Notes: generated by a model from the sequence alone, not told the origin. A DNA stretch of 44,602 nt from Anaerolineales bacterium (GCA_037382465.1 JARRPX010000024.1:1-44602); one strand, 5' to 3'; counted from the stretch's first letter, positions 1 to 9,442 are shown. Numbers and translations are program-made.

Positions 1-91
1 GATCCCACTGCGTCGTCTTCTGCCCAACGAGCGCACAAGCTGTCAGTGTAAGGGCGAAAATCCCGGCAATCACAAGCCTTCTGACCATCAT
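1..91 (-). CDS. lipoprotein, N-terminal fragment (runs off left edge)
   Basis: The reverse strand from an ATG at 91 reads MMVRRLVIAG followed by IFALTLTACALVGQKTTQWD with no stop before the window edge. This is a lipoprotein signal peptide: basic start, hydrophobic core and lipobox L-T-A-C with Cys as residue 19, so the mature protein should be membrane-anchored and extracytoplasmic. A purine-rich GGAAAGG element lies just upstream of the tandem ATGs. Only about 30 codons are visible, so the function is unknown. Confidence 0.6.
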   Translation of the reverse strand, partial: MMVRRLVIAGIFALTLTACALVGQKTTQWD

Positions 92-265
92 TATCCTTTC
101 CATCTTTTTCAATATCACGATACCCTCCAAAGGAAAATCGTTTTGATTGGTTAACAAATGGCCTCCAGAGAACTCCGAAAGTCTACTTGTTTGAGTCAAA
201 CTATCCGAAGCAGCTAAAAATAATCGTCCACGCAACGAATTGCAGCATGGCTGCCGAATTTATGA

Positions 266-1870
266 TTAATTGACTTCGGATTTCATTAGAGTCGGCCTAA
301 CTTTACGCCAAGCCGATTCCGCCGTCGCCACCTCGAACGCCCGACCGATACGCAGCAGTTTTGCCTCGTCGAAATCCGCGCCGAGGAATTGGACGCCGAT
401 CGGCAATCCCTGGGAATCGAAACCGGCCGGGACGGATAGCCCGGGGATGCCCGCAAGGTTCGCCGGGACGGTCAGCAAATCCGCGTACTGCATCAACACC
501 GAATCCCCATATACGGCGCCCAATTCGAACGCCGTCGTCGGAGTAGTGGCCGTAAGCAAAGCGTCCAGGGCATATTCACCCTGCGGATCGAAAATGCCGT
601 CGAAATCGCTGCGGATCAGCGTACGCACCCGCAGCGCTTTGTCGTAATATCCCTTTTCGTACTGTTCTGCAGACACGTACATGCCCATGAGGATGCGCAA
701 TTTGGGCTGAGATCCAAACCCGCGACCCCGGCTGCGTCGATACAATTCGCGTAAATCTGCGACGGGCTGTGAATAGCGGTAGCCGTACTTCACGCCGTCG
801 TAGCGATGAAGATTGGAGGCGGCCTCCACGCGCGACACCACGAAGTACACGGGAATCCCGTAGCGGGTGTTCGGCAGCGGAACGTCCTCGACGATCTCCG
901 CGCCCATTTTAGCCAGAGTCTCGGCCGCATTTCGAACGCTTTGCTCGATTTCCGGAGCGACCGGCTGCTCCCGTAATTCTCCGGATTGTGGATCGGGATA
1001 CTTGAGCCGGAAGTAATCGGGAGAAAGCCCGATGCGCATACCTTTCACGCCGTCCTCGAGTGCCACCAGATGGTCCGCCACCGGGGTGGCGACCGCCGTG
1101 GCATCATGAGCGTCCTTGCCGGCGATGACGTTCATCATTAACGCCGCGTCCCGAACGTCTCGCGTGACCGGGCCGGGGCAATCGAGGGAAGAGGCAAAAG
1201 CGATCAAACCGTAGCGCGAAACGCGTCCGTAAGTGGGTTTCAAACCCACAACGCCACAAAAAGCGGCCGGCTGCCGAATCGAACCGGCCGTGTCGGTGCC
1301 CAACGAGATTACGGCTTCGCCCGCAGCGACAGCCGCCGCGCTTCCACCCGAAGAGCCGCCGGGCACCCGCCCGGGATTCCACGGGTTTCTCGGCGAAGGT
1401 TGGAATGCGGATGATTCATTCGACGATCCGAAGGTAAATTCATCCAGATTGACCTTGCCCAAGGTAACCGCGCCCGCAGCCTCCAGCCGCTCCACCGGTG
1501 TAGCGCTGTAGGGAGCCACGAAGTTTTCCAAAATCTTCGAACCTGCCGTCGAAGGTGTGCCCTTCACGCAAAATATATCTTTCACGGCAAGGGGAATCCC
1601 GGCCAGCGGGCCGGGGTCATCACCGTTCCTCAGGGCGCGATCGACGCGCTCTGCCTGCGAACGAGCGCGCGCTTCCGTCAACGTAATGTAAGCGTGAATT
1701 TTCTCGCCATCGTGTGGTTCCTGCGCCTCCAGGCTCGTCGTCGGAGGGGAGCCTTCCACGCTGCGGATGCGATTCAACGCAGCTTCCAAAATGTCTGCGG
1801 CGGTGCATTCACCCTCTTTCAACTTGCGCACGAGTTGATGCGCCGTTAAATCGCAGAGTGAAACGGTCAT
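266..1870 (-). CDS. gatA: Asp-tRNA(Asn)/Glu-tRNA(Gln) amidotransferase subunit A
   Basis: 534 aa, the normal length for GatA, the glutaminase/amidase subunit that supplies ammonia for transamidation of mischarged Glu-tRNA(Gln) or Asp-tRNA(Asn). The amidase signature is complete: the catalytic Lys lies in AVKD (about residue 97), the cis-Ser in GGSSGGSAAA (about 173), and the nucleophilic Ser in GTDTAGSIRQ (about 197), followed by GLKPTYGRVSRYG, typical of GatA rather than other amidases. The ATG at 1870 overlaps the gatC stop in an ATGA arrangement, so the two are translationally coupled. gatB is not in the window and must lie elsewhere. Confidence 0.96.
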   Translation of the reverse strand: MTVSLCDLTAHQLVRKLKEGECTAADILEAALNRIRSVEGSPPTTSLEAQEPHDGEKIHAYITLTEARARSQAERVDRALRNGDDPGPLAGIPLAVKDIFCVKGTPSTAGSKILENFVAPYSATPVERLEAAGAVTLGKVNLDEFTFGSSNESSAFQPSPRNPWNPGRVPGGSSGGSAAAVAAGEAVISLGTDTAGSIRQPAAFCGVVGLKPTYGRVSRYGLIAFASSLDCPGPVTRDVRDAALMMNVIAGKDAHDATAVATPVADHLVALEDGVKGMRIGLSPDYFRLKYPDPQSGELREQPVAPEIEQSVRNAAETLAKMGAEIVEDVPLPNTRYGIPVYFVVSRVEAASNLHRYDGVKYGYRYSQPVADLRELYRRSRGRGFGSQPKLRILMGMYVSAEQYEKGYYDKALRVRTLIRSDFDGIFDPQGEYALDALLTATTPTTAFELGAVYGDSVLMQYADLLTVPANLAGIPGLSVPAGFDSQGLPIGVQFLGADFDEAKLLRIGRAFEVATAESAWRKVRPTLMKSEVN

Positions 1871-2211
1871 GTTATGTCCTCGTGCGGGATGTCCGGTACG
1901 ACGATCGATCGCCCCTCAACTTCCGGAGCCTGCGTCAATATATCGTCGGCCGCAGCGGACGGCTCGATACGATCCTGGCGCAGCGGCAAGCGCATGGCCG
2001 GAGAATAAGGAACGCCGTGGGATGTGATCGGAACTTCCGCAGCGACGTCGATGGCGTCGAGTTCCCGAATGGCTCTGAGTTGGCCGTTCAATTCTCGGCG
2101 CAGGTAGGCAGCCTCCTCGTCCTCCAGGTGGAACGCTGCCAAATCGACGAGATGGCGGAATATCGCTTCGCTGATCTCATCCAGGGCTTGGCTTTCAGAT
2201 TCCTGTGACAA
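1867..2211 (-). CDS. gatC: Asp-tRNA(Asn)/Glu-tRNA(Gln) amidotransferase subunit C
   Basis: 114 aa if started at TTG 2211. That TTG is preceded at 4 nt by GGGGAGGT, and the reading from it matches the small GatC subunit, with an early helix carrying HLVDLAAFHLEDEEAAYLRR and a later VPITSHGVPYSP region like the conserved proline-rich belt. An upstream in-frame start near 2361 would run through the promoter and is rejected. GatC wraps round GatA and stabilises its interface with GatB. It is first in the gatC-gatA pair, with a four-base stop/start overlap. Start choice is good but not proven. Confidence 0.85.
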   Translation of the reverse strand: MSQESESQALDEISEAIFRHLVDLAAFHLEDEEAAYLRRELNGQLRAIRELDAIDVAAEVPITSHGVPYSPAMRLPLRQDRIEPSAAADDILTQAPEVEGRSIVVPDIPHEDIT

Positions 2212-2238
2212 AATGACCTCCCCGTGTAGCCTGCGAAC

Positions 2239-2267
2239 ATTGTACCCGCTGGTTAAACCACGGTCAA
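2239..2267 (-). promoter_or_regulatory. promoter of gatC-gatA
   Basis: On the minus strand TTGACC (2267-2262) and TACAAT (2244-2239) are separated by 17 nt, a good sigma-70-type promoter. Transcription would start about 20 nt before the gatC TTG. It interleaves with the divergent promoter of the acyl-CoA dehydrogenase gene. Confidence 0.65.
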
Positions 2268-2274
2268 AGCACCA

Positions 2275-2283
2275 TGCTATAAT
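2275..2283 (+). promoter_or_regulatory. extended -10 promoter of acyl-CoA dehydrogenase gene
   Basis: TGCTATAAT is an extended -10 element with a perfect TATAAT at 2278-2283. No good -35 is present; TTAAAC at 2253-2258 is a weak candidate at 19 nt. It lies 35 nt before the start codon at 2319. Confidence 0.6.
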
Positions 2284-2318
2284 CGCTGCGCATACGATCC
2301 GATCAAGGAGAGCAACGA

Positions 2319-3506
2319 ATGGCAGCTGCTGAATCACCGGAACAATATATGAGCCTCTCACTCACAGCCGAACACCAGATGATTCGCCAGGCTGCACGTG
2401 ATTTTGCCCAAAACGAGATCGCGCCTATCGCGGCCGAGTTCGACGAGAGCGGCGAATTCCCGTACGAAACCATCCGCAAGATGGGTGAAATGGGTTTCAT
2501 GGGCATCGAAATCGCCGAGGAGTACGGCGGCACGGGCATGGATACCATCGCCTACGTGCTGGCGCTGGAAGAAATTTGCAAAGCCGACGCGGCGCACGGA
2601 ACGATCATGTCGGTCAACAACTCATTGTATTGTTACGGCATCGAACGCTTCGGGACGGAAGAACAGAAGCAGAAATTTCTCGTTCCCGTCGCCTCCGGTG
2701 CGGCGATCGGCGCCTACTCGCTCACCGAACCCATGTCCGGCTCGGACGCGGCGACGATGCGCTCGCGCGCCGTCCGCCAGGGGGACGTGTACCTGCTCAA
2801 TGGGAGAAAGTCGTGGGTCAGCAGCGCACCCAAGGCAAATTTCTTCGTCGTCTTCATGATGACCGAACCGGAAAAAGGTCACAAAGGAATTAGCGCTTTT
2901 CTCGTCGATCCCCGGGATGACGGATTCAGCCTGGGAAAGACCGAACCCAAATTGGGCATACGCGCCTCCGCCACCAGTGAAATCCTCTTCGAAAACTACC
3001 GCTGTCCGCTGGCGAACCGCCTCGGGGAAGAAGGGGATGGATTCAAAATCGCCATGGCCGTCCTCGATGCGGGACGCATCGGCATCGCCGCACAAGCGTT
3101 GGGCATCGCTGAAGCCGCATATGCAGCCAGCGTCGAATATGCCAGAGAACGTGAAGCCTTCGGGAAGAAGATCGGCCAGTTCGAGGGAATCAGCTTCAAG
3201 ATCGCCGACATGAAGACACGCATCGAAGCCAGCAGGCTGTTGATCTATCAGGCCGCGCTGGCCAAACAACTCGCCAAGGAAACGGGGAAGCGCTACACGC
3301 TGGAAGCCTCGATGGCGAAACTGTTCGCCTCGGAGACGGCCATGTTCTGCGCCCACGCCGCGGTGCAAATCCACGCCGGCATGGGGTATTCGAAGGAATT
3401 GCCCGTCGAGCGCTATTTCCGCGACGCCAAGATCACCGAAATATACGAAGGCACCAGTGAAATCCAACGCCTGGTCATCTCGAGGAACGAGCTGCAGCTG
3501 CGCTGA
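2319..3506 (+). CDS. acyl-CoA dehydrogenase
   Basis: 395 aa flavoenzyme of the short/medium-chain acyl-CoA dehydrogenase family, introducing an alpha-beta double bond into an acyl-CoA and passing electrons to an electron-transfer flavoprotein. Visible signatures are YSLTEPMSGSDAA in the FAD/substrate region, the C-terminal signature around GMGYSKELPVERYFRDAKI, and YEGTSEIQR near the C-terminus, which carries the catalytic Glu base. AAGGAG lies 8 nt before ATG 2319; a second in-frame ATG (QYMSLSL) 10 codons later is an alternative start. Given the downstream propionyl-CoA module it may feed beta-oxidation of odd-chain or branched acids; exact chain-length preference cannot be read from sequence. 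Confidence 0.93.
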   Translation: MAAAESPEQYMSLSLTAEHQMIRQAARDFAQNEIAPIAAEFDESGEFPYETIRKMGEMGFMGIEIAEEYGGTGMDTIAYVLALEEICKADAAHGTIMSVNNSLYCYGIERFGTEEQKQKFLVPVASGAAIGAYSLTEPMSGSDAATMRSRAVRQGDVYLLNGRKSWVSSAPKANFFVVFMMTEPEKGHKGISAFLVDPRDDGFSLGKTEPKLGIRASATSEILFENYRCPLANRLGEEGDGFKIAMAVLDAGRIGIAAQALGIAEAAYAASVEYAREREAFGKKIGQFEGISFKIADMKTRIEASRLLIYQAALAKQLAKETGKRYTLEASMAKLFASETAMFCAHAAVQIHAGMGYSKELPVERYFRDAKITEIYEGTSEIQRLVISRNELQLR

Positions 3507-3733
3507 AGCCGTTACGCGGCGCGAAACGGTCCATTCGCGAGACGGCCATTCGGAAGAGGTTACCCCACACTCCAGCCAAACTCATCCCCCCACGCAACGA
3601 GCAGCCCCTGAAGGAAGTTGGGGAGCTTTCAACGAAATCGAGAAAACCGTACAATATCCAGCGAATTGAGGCCTCTACACCGGCGAGCAGCGTTGCCTGC
3701 ATCCACGATTTCATCGATTCTCTGGAGGGAGAC

Positions 3734-5713
3734 ATGACGGAAAATCTCGACCAAAATCATCCCGAGCGAGAATCATCCGCCTCCCTGGAAAGCACGCTGC
3801 TGATGATCGGCGGATTGCTGATCGTCTTCCTGGGCCAATACCTGGCGCAGCTCAGCCCGCACAAGCTCATCACCACAACCTTACTGGTCGTCGGGGCTTG
3901 CGCCTTTCTCATTGGCGTCCTCGCCTCCAACTCCACAGCCATTGCAGCGATGCTGCAGCAATCACTCGGAAAACCTGCGTCACGCCTGGGCGTCTCGAAG
4001 ACTCAGGTGCTCCTGTTGGTCTTCGGTTTTTCACTCTCCCTGGCATCCCGGGCGGCGGCCGGCAATTCCCTCCAGGCGCACTCGCCCTGGCACGTTTTAA
4101 TCTGGATCGCTGGCTGTCTCGTAGTCATTGCGGGCTGCTGGCGAGGTTCGTTGAAGGAATCCTTGCGGGGCATCGACCGCTGGGATTGGGTCCTGATCGG
4201 CGTTCTGGCAGCGATCGCCCTCGCCGCGCGGCTCATCCAGCTCGACCAGCTGCCTTATACGGTCAGCGGCGACGAAGGCTCGGTCGGGCTGATGGCCTGG
4301 GATTATAAAACCGGCGTGCGAAACAACTACTTCATCATGGGCTGGTTTTCGTTCCCCGCGCTCCAGTTCTGGCCGGCGTCGTTCATGCAAGAGATATTGG
4401 GACGCAGCGTGCTGGCCATGCGGATTCCCTCCGCAATCGGAGGCGCGCTTGCGATCTTGGCCGTGTATTGGAGCGCGCGTTTGATGTTTGGCCGTCTCAC
4501 CGCCGTCATCGCCGCGCTGTTCCTCACCTTCTTCCATTATCACCTGCTTTTCAGCCGCATCGCACTCACCAACGTCTGGGACGGATTCTTTCTCATGCTG
4601 ATGATCGCTTCGCTTTACGCTGCCTGGCAGGAAAACCGGCGCCTCGCTTTTCTCAGCGCCGGCCTCGCCATCGGCCTGGGGCAGTTCTTTTATACGACCG
4701 CGCACTTGCTGCCCATTTACGCGCTCCTCTGGCTCTTGATCCTGTACAAATCCCGACCGAAAGCAGATCGCCTGCCCGGAATCGCTTGCACGATACTGGT
4801 CGCAGCGGTCATCGTTCTCCCACTCGCCCTTTTCTATTTCGAGAATCCCAACGAACTATCGGCGCCGCTCAACCGCGTCTCAATCCTGAAAGGGGATTGG
4901 ATCCGGGACACATCGCTGACCACGGGCGATTCGGTTTTCATGATCTTTGCCAAGCAGTTCTGGCAAACCGTTCGGGGATTTACAGCCAGTCCGATACTGG
5001 GTGTATATAGTCCGGGACGGCCGATGCTGCTTCCGCTGCCGGCCACCCTGTTCATCGCCGGCTTGATCCTCACCCTGCTGCGCATCAAGCAGCCGCAGTA
5101 CAACATTCTCCTCATTGCCCTCATCGGACCCGTTCTCGCTTCGACGTTCAGCGTCGGGCCGCCCAACGCACAGCGGCTGCTGCTCGCCGCGCCCATCGTT
5201 GCCACCATCGCCGCCTTGCCGCTCCACGAGATCTATACACAGATTAACGCAACCCGAGCGCAGTACAGATCCGTCTTCGCCGCAGCGGCGATCTTGTTCG
5301 TGCTGCTCATCGGCTACTCCGAAGTACGCTTTTTCCGTCAAGCGATGCAGGAAGGACGATACTCCGATTCAAAGAGCCTCGTCGCACGCAAAATCGGTGA
5401 AACGCTCCGCCAACAAGGAGCGGGTCTGGAAGTATATTTCCTCGGTCAGCCCGTGATGAGCTACAACACACTTCCCTGCCTGCCCTATATCGCCGACAAC
5501 ACTATTGGCCACGACATGTCCTGGCCGATCGATTGGAATCAATACCCAGACTTGGGTGGAAAACCGACCGCATTCGTGATTCTGGCGCAAAACGCCGAGG
5601 CGCTTCCGGAAATCGAGGGTAAATTCCCGCAGGGCACGACGATCGTCGGACGGGATGAGTCTGGCCAGCCGTCGTACTACATCCGGCTGCTTCAAACCAC
5701 GGGCGGCAATTGA
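3734..5713 (+). CDS. GT39-type membrane glycosyltransferase
   Basis: 659 aa polytopic protein of the GT-C superfamily (dolichyl-phosphate mannosyltransferase/ArnT-like). A hydrophilic N-terminus of about 20 residues is followed by several hydrophobic segments. The extracytoplasmic motif SGDEGSVGL, after helix pair LIQLDQLPYTV, holds the acidic pair that in this family acts on a polyprenyl-phosphate sugar donor. GGAGGGAG precedes ATG 3734. A non-membranous C-terminal tail of about 110 residues lies outside. The next gene encodes a second protein of the same type, so the pair probably glycosylates a cell-surface polymer or protein; donor and acceptor are unknown. Confidence 0.82.
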   Translation: MTENLDQNHPERESSASLESTLLMIGGLLIVFLGQYLAQLSPHKLITTTLLVVGACAFLIGVLASNSTAIAAMLQQSLGKPASRLGVSKTQVLLLVFGFSLSLASRAAAGNSLQAHSPWHVLIWIAGCLVVIAGCWRGSLKESLRGIDRWDWVLIGVLAAIALAARLIQLDQLPYTVSGDEGSVGLMAWDYKTGVRNNYFIMGWFSFPALQFWPASFMQEILGRSVLAMRIPSAIGGALAILAVYWSARLMFGRLTAVIAALFLTFFHYHLLFSRIALTNVWDGFFLMLMIASLYAAWQENRRLAFLSAGLAIGLGQFFYTTAHLLPIYALLWLLILYKSRPKADRLPGIACTILVAAVIVLPLALFYFENPNELSAPLNRVSILKGDWIRDTSLTTGDSVFMIFAKQFWQTVRGFTASPILGVYSPGRPMLLPLPATLFIAGLILTLLRIKQPQYNILLIALIGPVLASTFSVGPPNAQRLLLAAPIVATIAALPLHEIYTQINATRAQYRSVFAAAAILFVLLIGYSEVRFFRQAMQEGRYSDSKSLVARKIGETLRQQGAGLEVYFLGQPVMSYNTLPCLPYIADNTIGHDMSWPIDWNQYPDLGGKPTAFVILAQNAEALPEIEGKFPQGTTIVGRDESGQPSYYIRLLQTTGGN

Positions 5714-5761
5714 TGCCCATTCATGCGAGGTTAAGTCGATCAACTTCGGGAGTGTCCTGGA

Positions 5762-7867
5762 TTGTGTACTCGAATGATCGTTCAGAATTCAAAATTCACT
5801 GAAAGCGTTCGACGTTTCGGCGCACGTTTGAAAGAAATCCCGCATGCACGCCTCTTCAGGCCGCACAAATGGCAGTGGGACAGCAGACTCTTCGCCATCG
5901 CGCTGCTCCTCTATGCGCTCACGCGCCTGATCGCAATAGAGGACTTCCCTATCTACTTCTTCACGGATGAAGCGGCGCAAACCGTTCTCGCCGAAGATCT
6001 GGTGAACAACGATTTTCGCGACGCCGATGGGACGCTGCTGCCTACCTATTTCGAAAACAACTACCTTTACAATCTCAGCCTTTCGGTATATGTGCAGGTG
6101 ATTCCCTACATGCTTTTCGGCAAGTCGGTGTTCGTCACCCGGGCCACGTCTGCACTGATTTCGATACTGGCCGCTGTCGCCGTCGCGCTGATGCTGCGCG
6201 ATGTCTTCCGCACCCGCTTTTGGTGGGCAGGCGTCCTTATACTCTCGATAACGCCGGCGTGGTTCTTACACTCGCGTACGGCGTTCGAAACGGTCATATT
6301 CGTCAGCATGTACGCGCTGATGCTGCTCTTTTACATGCGCTATCGCAACGATTCGCCCGCCAACTTGTACCTGACCATCCTCTTCGCCGGATTGGCTTTC
6401 TACAGCTACAGCGGCGGGCAGTTGATCATCGCCGGCACCGCGATGCTGCTCTTCGTCTCCGACTTCCGCTACCACTTCGAGCACAAACGCACGCTGCTGT
6501 TCGCCTTCATATTCGCGGTCGTCATTGCGCTGCCGTACGTTCGATTTCAACTCGATTACGAGGGCGAAACCTATTTCCATCTGCGCATGCTCGGCACTTA
6601 CTGGCTGGAAGACCTGCCGTTTCGAGAGAAATTAAGCACTTTCATCAAGACCTACCTTCAAGGGCTGAACCCCGCATACTGGTATATCCCCCAGGAGACC
6701 GATCTCAGGCGTCACATCATGCGGGGATACGGACACATCCTCATTCCCACCCTGCCCATCATGTTGATCGGCTTGATCGAAGCGCTGCGTAAGTTGCGCC
6801 AGAGTCACAATCGCACGCTGCTGATCGCCGCGATCTGCGCGCCGCTGGGCGCATCCATCGTGGGGATCGGTATCACTCGCATCCTCTCGTTCGTGATCCC
6901 GGCCGCGATGCTGACGACGCTGGGGATCTCCCGTCTGGCAGATTGGCTTTCCCCACGCATTTCACAAAAAGCGTTCGCACTCGCAGCGATCCTGCTGCTC
7001 GGTGGCACGAATCTCTTCATGCTCTACGATTCAGTCACACACGGGTACACCTGGTACGATGATTACGGGCTCTACGGCGCCCAGTACGGCGCCCAACAGG
7101 TTTTCGATGCCGTTGAGGAACTTGCCCTCGCCCACCCCGAATACCGAATCTTCGTCTCCCCCACCTGGTCCAACGGCACTCACATACTGGAGCGCTTCTT
7201 CCTCCCCGAGTGGCTCAACGTCCATCTGGGCAATGCGGATTATTTCCTGCTGGAAAAGCGAGACCTCGACGAGCACACCCTCCTGGTACTCACCGCGGAA
7301 GAATACGCGGACGTATTGAACGAGGAGAAAGTCACGGACATCCGCGTGGAAAAGATGTTGAAGTACCCGGATGGCTCCGATGGTTTCTTTTTCATCCGCA
7401 TGAATTACGCCCCGGACATCGACGAACGCCTCGCTGCGGAGAAGGCCGCCCGGCAGCAGCCCGTTACCGATTACGTGGAAATTGGCGGACATCTGGTCGA
7501 AATCGAACACTCCCAGATCGACCTGGGAAAAATCGAGTACATCTTCGACGACGATCCATTTACACTGATCCGCACCTTCGACATCAATCCTTTTACCATC
7601 AACTTCAATTTTCCCCGGCCCATCTCTCTCAACGGGATCGTAGCCACAACCGGCAGTATGGACATCGTTTTCAGCGCCCGCCTATACGGAGATTGGGGAC
7701 CGGAGCCGATCGACATTTCCGAGACCTTCACGAATCTGGAGGACGATCCCACCGTGGAACTGGCCGTTCCAGACGGACCCAAAGAAGTGACGCGCATCGA
7801 AATCACCATTCTGGGGCAGGGGCTCAGCGACGAAAAAGTCCACATCCGCGATATTTCCCTCTACTGA
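5762..7867 (+). CDS. GT39-type membrane glycosyltransferase with C-terminal beta-sandwich-like domain
   Basis: About 700 aa. The hydrophobic N-terminal two thirds contain the acidic motif FFTDEAAQTVLAEDL in the first external loop, as expected for a GT-C sugar transferase using a lipid-linked donor. After the membrane part comes a soluble region, and the last 130 or so residues (from DYVEIGGHL) are rich in beta-strand-like repeats with FNFPRPISLNGIVA, resembling a galactose-binding/F5-8C-like fold; this domain call is tentative. A GGGAG element favours TTG 5762; ATG 5774 is an alternative with no clear ribosome binding site. It sits 48 bp after the first transferase, likely one transcript. 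Confidence 0.78.
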   Translation: MCTRMIVQNSKFTESVRRFGARLKEIPHARLFRPHKWQWDSRLFAIALLLYALTRLIAIEDFPIYFFTDEAAQTVLAEDLVNNDFRDADGTLLPTYFENNYLYNLSLSVYVQVIPYMLFGKSVFVTRATSALISILAAVAVALMLRDVFRTRFWWAGVLILSITPAWFLHSRTAFETVIFVSMYALMLLFYMRYRNDSPANLYLTILFAGLAFYSYSGGQLIIAGTAMLLFVSDFRYHFEHKRTLLFAFIFAVVIALPYVRFQLDYEGETYFHLRMLGTYWLEDLPFREKLSTFIKTYLQGLNPAYWYIPQETDLRRHIMRGYGHILIPTLPIMLIGLIEALRKLRQSHNRTLLIAAICAPLGASIVGIGITRILSFVIPAAMLTTLGISRLADWLSPRISQKAFALAAILLLGGTNLFMLYDSVTHGYTWYDDYGLYGAQYGAQQVFDAVEELALAHPEYRIFVSPTWSNGTHILERFFLPEWLNVHLGNADYFLLEKRDLDEHTLLVLTAEEYADVLNEEKVTDIRVEKMLKYPDGSDGFFFIRMNYAPDIDERLAAEKAARQQPVTDYVEIGGHLVEIEHSQIDLGKIEYIFDDDPFTLIRTFDINPFTINFNFPRPISLNGIVATTGSMDIVFSARLYGDWGPEPIDISETFTNLEDDPTVELAVPDGPKEVTRIEITILGQGLSDEKVHIRDISLY

Positions 7868-7929
7868 ATGCAAGCGCGTGCACGATCGTCGAGCGCTGAT
7901 CTCGTAGGTCCGTAACCTGAAACCCACGA

Positions 7930-7935
7930 TATAAT
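7930..7935 (+). promoter_or_regulatory. possible -10 box before the MDR gene
   Basis: TATAAT in the 146-bp gap between 7867 and 8014. No convincing -35 is seen upstream, so this is a weak prediction. Confidence 0.3.
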
Positions 7936-8013
7936 TCCCGAGACCGGTCAATTGCCGCAGCTTTGCTTTATGCGGAATAATCGTCCGGAAGGCACGCCGC
8001 GAGGAGGGTGTCC

Positions 8014-9045
8014 TTGAAAGCCATTCTGTTCGACGAGCACGGAGGCCCCGAGGTTCTCCGATACGGCGAAATCGATGCGCCGCAGCCCGGTCCTGGGGAA
8101 GTTCAAATCCGTCTGCGCGCGGCGGCGTTGAATCACCTGGATTTATGGGTCCGCCAGGGCTGGCCCGGTTTGAAACTGGAATTTCCACACATACCGGGCG
8201 CAGACGGCGCGGGCGAGATCGCCGCGCGCGGAGAAAATGTCACCGATATCGAACTCGGTACACGCGTGGTGATCAACGCCAATCTGAGCTGCGGTCACTG
8301 CGACTACTGCCTTGCGGGGAAAGAAAACCTGTGCCGGGAATGGCAGCTGCTCGGGGAAACCGTCCGGGGCACCTATGCCGAGTACGTCGTCGTACCTGAC
8401 ACGAACGTAACGCCTCTGCCAGACTCCGTCGACGATCACACCGCTGCCGCAGCAGGCTTGGTCTTTCACACCGCCTGGCACTCTTTGATCCGGCGCGGCG
8501 ACCTGCAGCCCGGCGAAAGCGTCCTCATCGTGGGCGCCTCCGGCGGTGTGAACACCGCCAGCATCCAGATCGCCAAATACAGCGGCGCCAAGGTCTTCGT
8601 CATCGGATCGAACTCAGAAAAATTGGCGCTGGCAGAATCGTTGGGCGCCGATGTGTGCATCGACCGCTCCAAAGTGGATGACTGGTCGAAAGCCGCGTTT
8701 CAGGCGAACGGCCGCCGGGGAGTCGACGTCGTGGTGGACAACGTAGGCGCCGGAAGCATGCCCCTCAGCCTGCGCGCCGCCCGTAAAGGCGGTCGTATTC
8801 TCATCGTCGGCAGCACTTCCGGGCCGAAACTCGAGCTCGACGACCGGTTGATTTTTCTCAAACATCTCTCGATTTTGGGCTCGACGATGGGCACGCTGCG
8901 CGATTTCGCAGAAGTCATGCAATTGATCATCAACGGGAACCTCAAGCCCGCGCTCGACCGCCGTTTCCCCCTCGAAGATGCGGCCGCAGCGCAAGCCCGC
9001 ATGGCGGCCGGTGAACAAATGGGGAAGATTACCCTTGCCATCTAA
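8014..9045 (+). CDS. zinc-type alcohol dehydrogenase/acryloyl-reductase-like MDR oxidoreductase
   Basis: 343 aa from TTG 8014, which follows GAGGAGG by 6 nt; an in-frame GTG at 8008 abuts that element and is less likely. It is a medium-chain dehydrogenase/reductase: the Rossmann motif VGASGGVNTASIQIAK binds NAD(P)H. The structural zinc loop CGHCDYCLAGKENLC is intact with four Cys. The usual catalytic zinc ligands appear replaced: NHLDLW where the first ligand Cys normally sits and PGADGAGE in place of GHE. That pattern fits reductases acting on activated double bonds (for example enoyl or acryloyl compounds) better than classical alcohol dehydrogenases. Its place beside the acyl-CoA carboxylase genes is consistent with acyl-CoA chemistry, but the substrate is inferred. 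Confidence 0.82.
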   Translation: MKAILFDEHGGPEVLRYGEIDAPQPGPGEVQIRLRAAALNHLDLWVRQGWPGLKLEFPHIPGADGAGEIAARGENVTDIELGTRVVINANLSCGHCDYCLAGKENLCREWQLLGETVRGTYAEYVVVPDTNVTPLPDSVDDHTAAAAGLVFHTAWHSLIRRGDLQPGESVLIVGASGGVNTASIQIAKYSGAKVFVIGSNSEKLALAESLGADVCIDRSKVDDWSKAAFQANGRRGVDVVVDNVGAGSMPLSLRAARKGGRILIVGSTSGPKLELDDRLIFLKHLSILGSTMGTLRDFAEVMQLIINGNLKPALDRRFPLEDAAAAQARMAAGEQMGKITLAI

Positions 9046-9442
9046 ACGACGCCCTCGGCTCGTAACTTGTCTGAGCCTGATAGTGTTAACCTATTCAGCC
9101 ATCCAACTCATGGGACTGAAGGCAGGATTGTCGCTTCCCGACCTCAAACTCTCCGTTCCCAGAGGGTATCTGTTCCTCAAAAACGGTGTTTGGGGATTGG
9201 CCGGTGTATTCACTGCCGCAGCACTTTTCTTTGGATGGTCTCGAGCCCTGCAGTGGACGCGGGGCGTTGTGTTGCTGATCGGCATGTGGTATTGGATCGA
9301 TAGAGTGACGTGGATGCATTCGGACTTCACACACCGATCGTGGCCGGTGGCAGCGTTGATCACTCTTTTGATGATTTCCGTGACCTTCTGGGTCACGAGC
9401 AGGAAGTCGGTGCAAGCGTATTATCGGGAGACGAATGTATGA
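9035..9442 (+). CDS. small membrane protein of unknown function
   Basis: About 135 aa from TTG 9035 (GGGGAAG upstream); a GTG at 9011 is also possible. Four hydrophobic segments are visible: one near [15 protein letters not shown], one at the [17 protein letters not shown] region, one at [12 protein letters not shown], and one at [16 protein letters not shown]. It overlaps the end of the preceding dehydrogenase by 11 nt and its TGA overlaps the ATG of the carboxyltransferase gene (ATGA at 9439-9442), so it is translated in the same operon. I do not recognise the family; coupling to the carboxylase suggests a membrane-associated accessory role, unproven. Confidence 0.6.
   Translation: MPSKRRPRLVTCLSLIVLTYSAIQLMGLKAGLSLPDLKLSVPRGYLFLKNGVWGLAGVFTAAALFFGWSRALQWTRGVVLLIGMWYWIDRVTWMHSDFTHRSWPVAALITLLMISVTFWVTSRKSVQAYYRETNV

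Noticed and set aside
2622-3467. 281-codon open frame opposite the acyl-CoA dehydrogenase gene
   Set aside because: Antisense shadow of a well-recognised gene in GC-rich DNA; composition not protein-like and no ribosome binding site.
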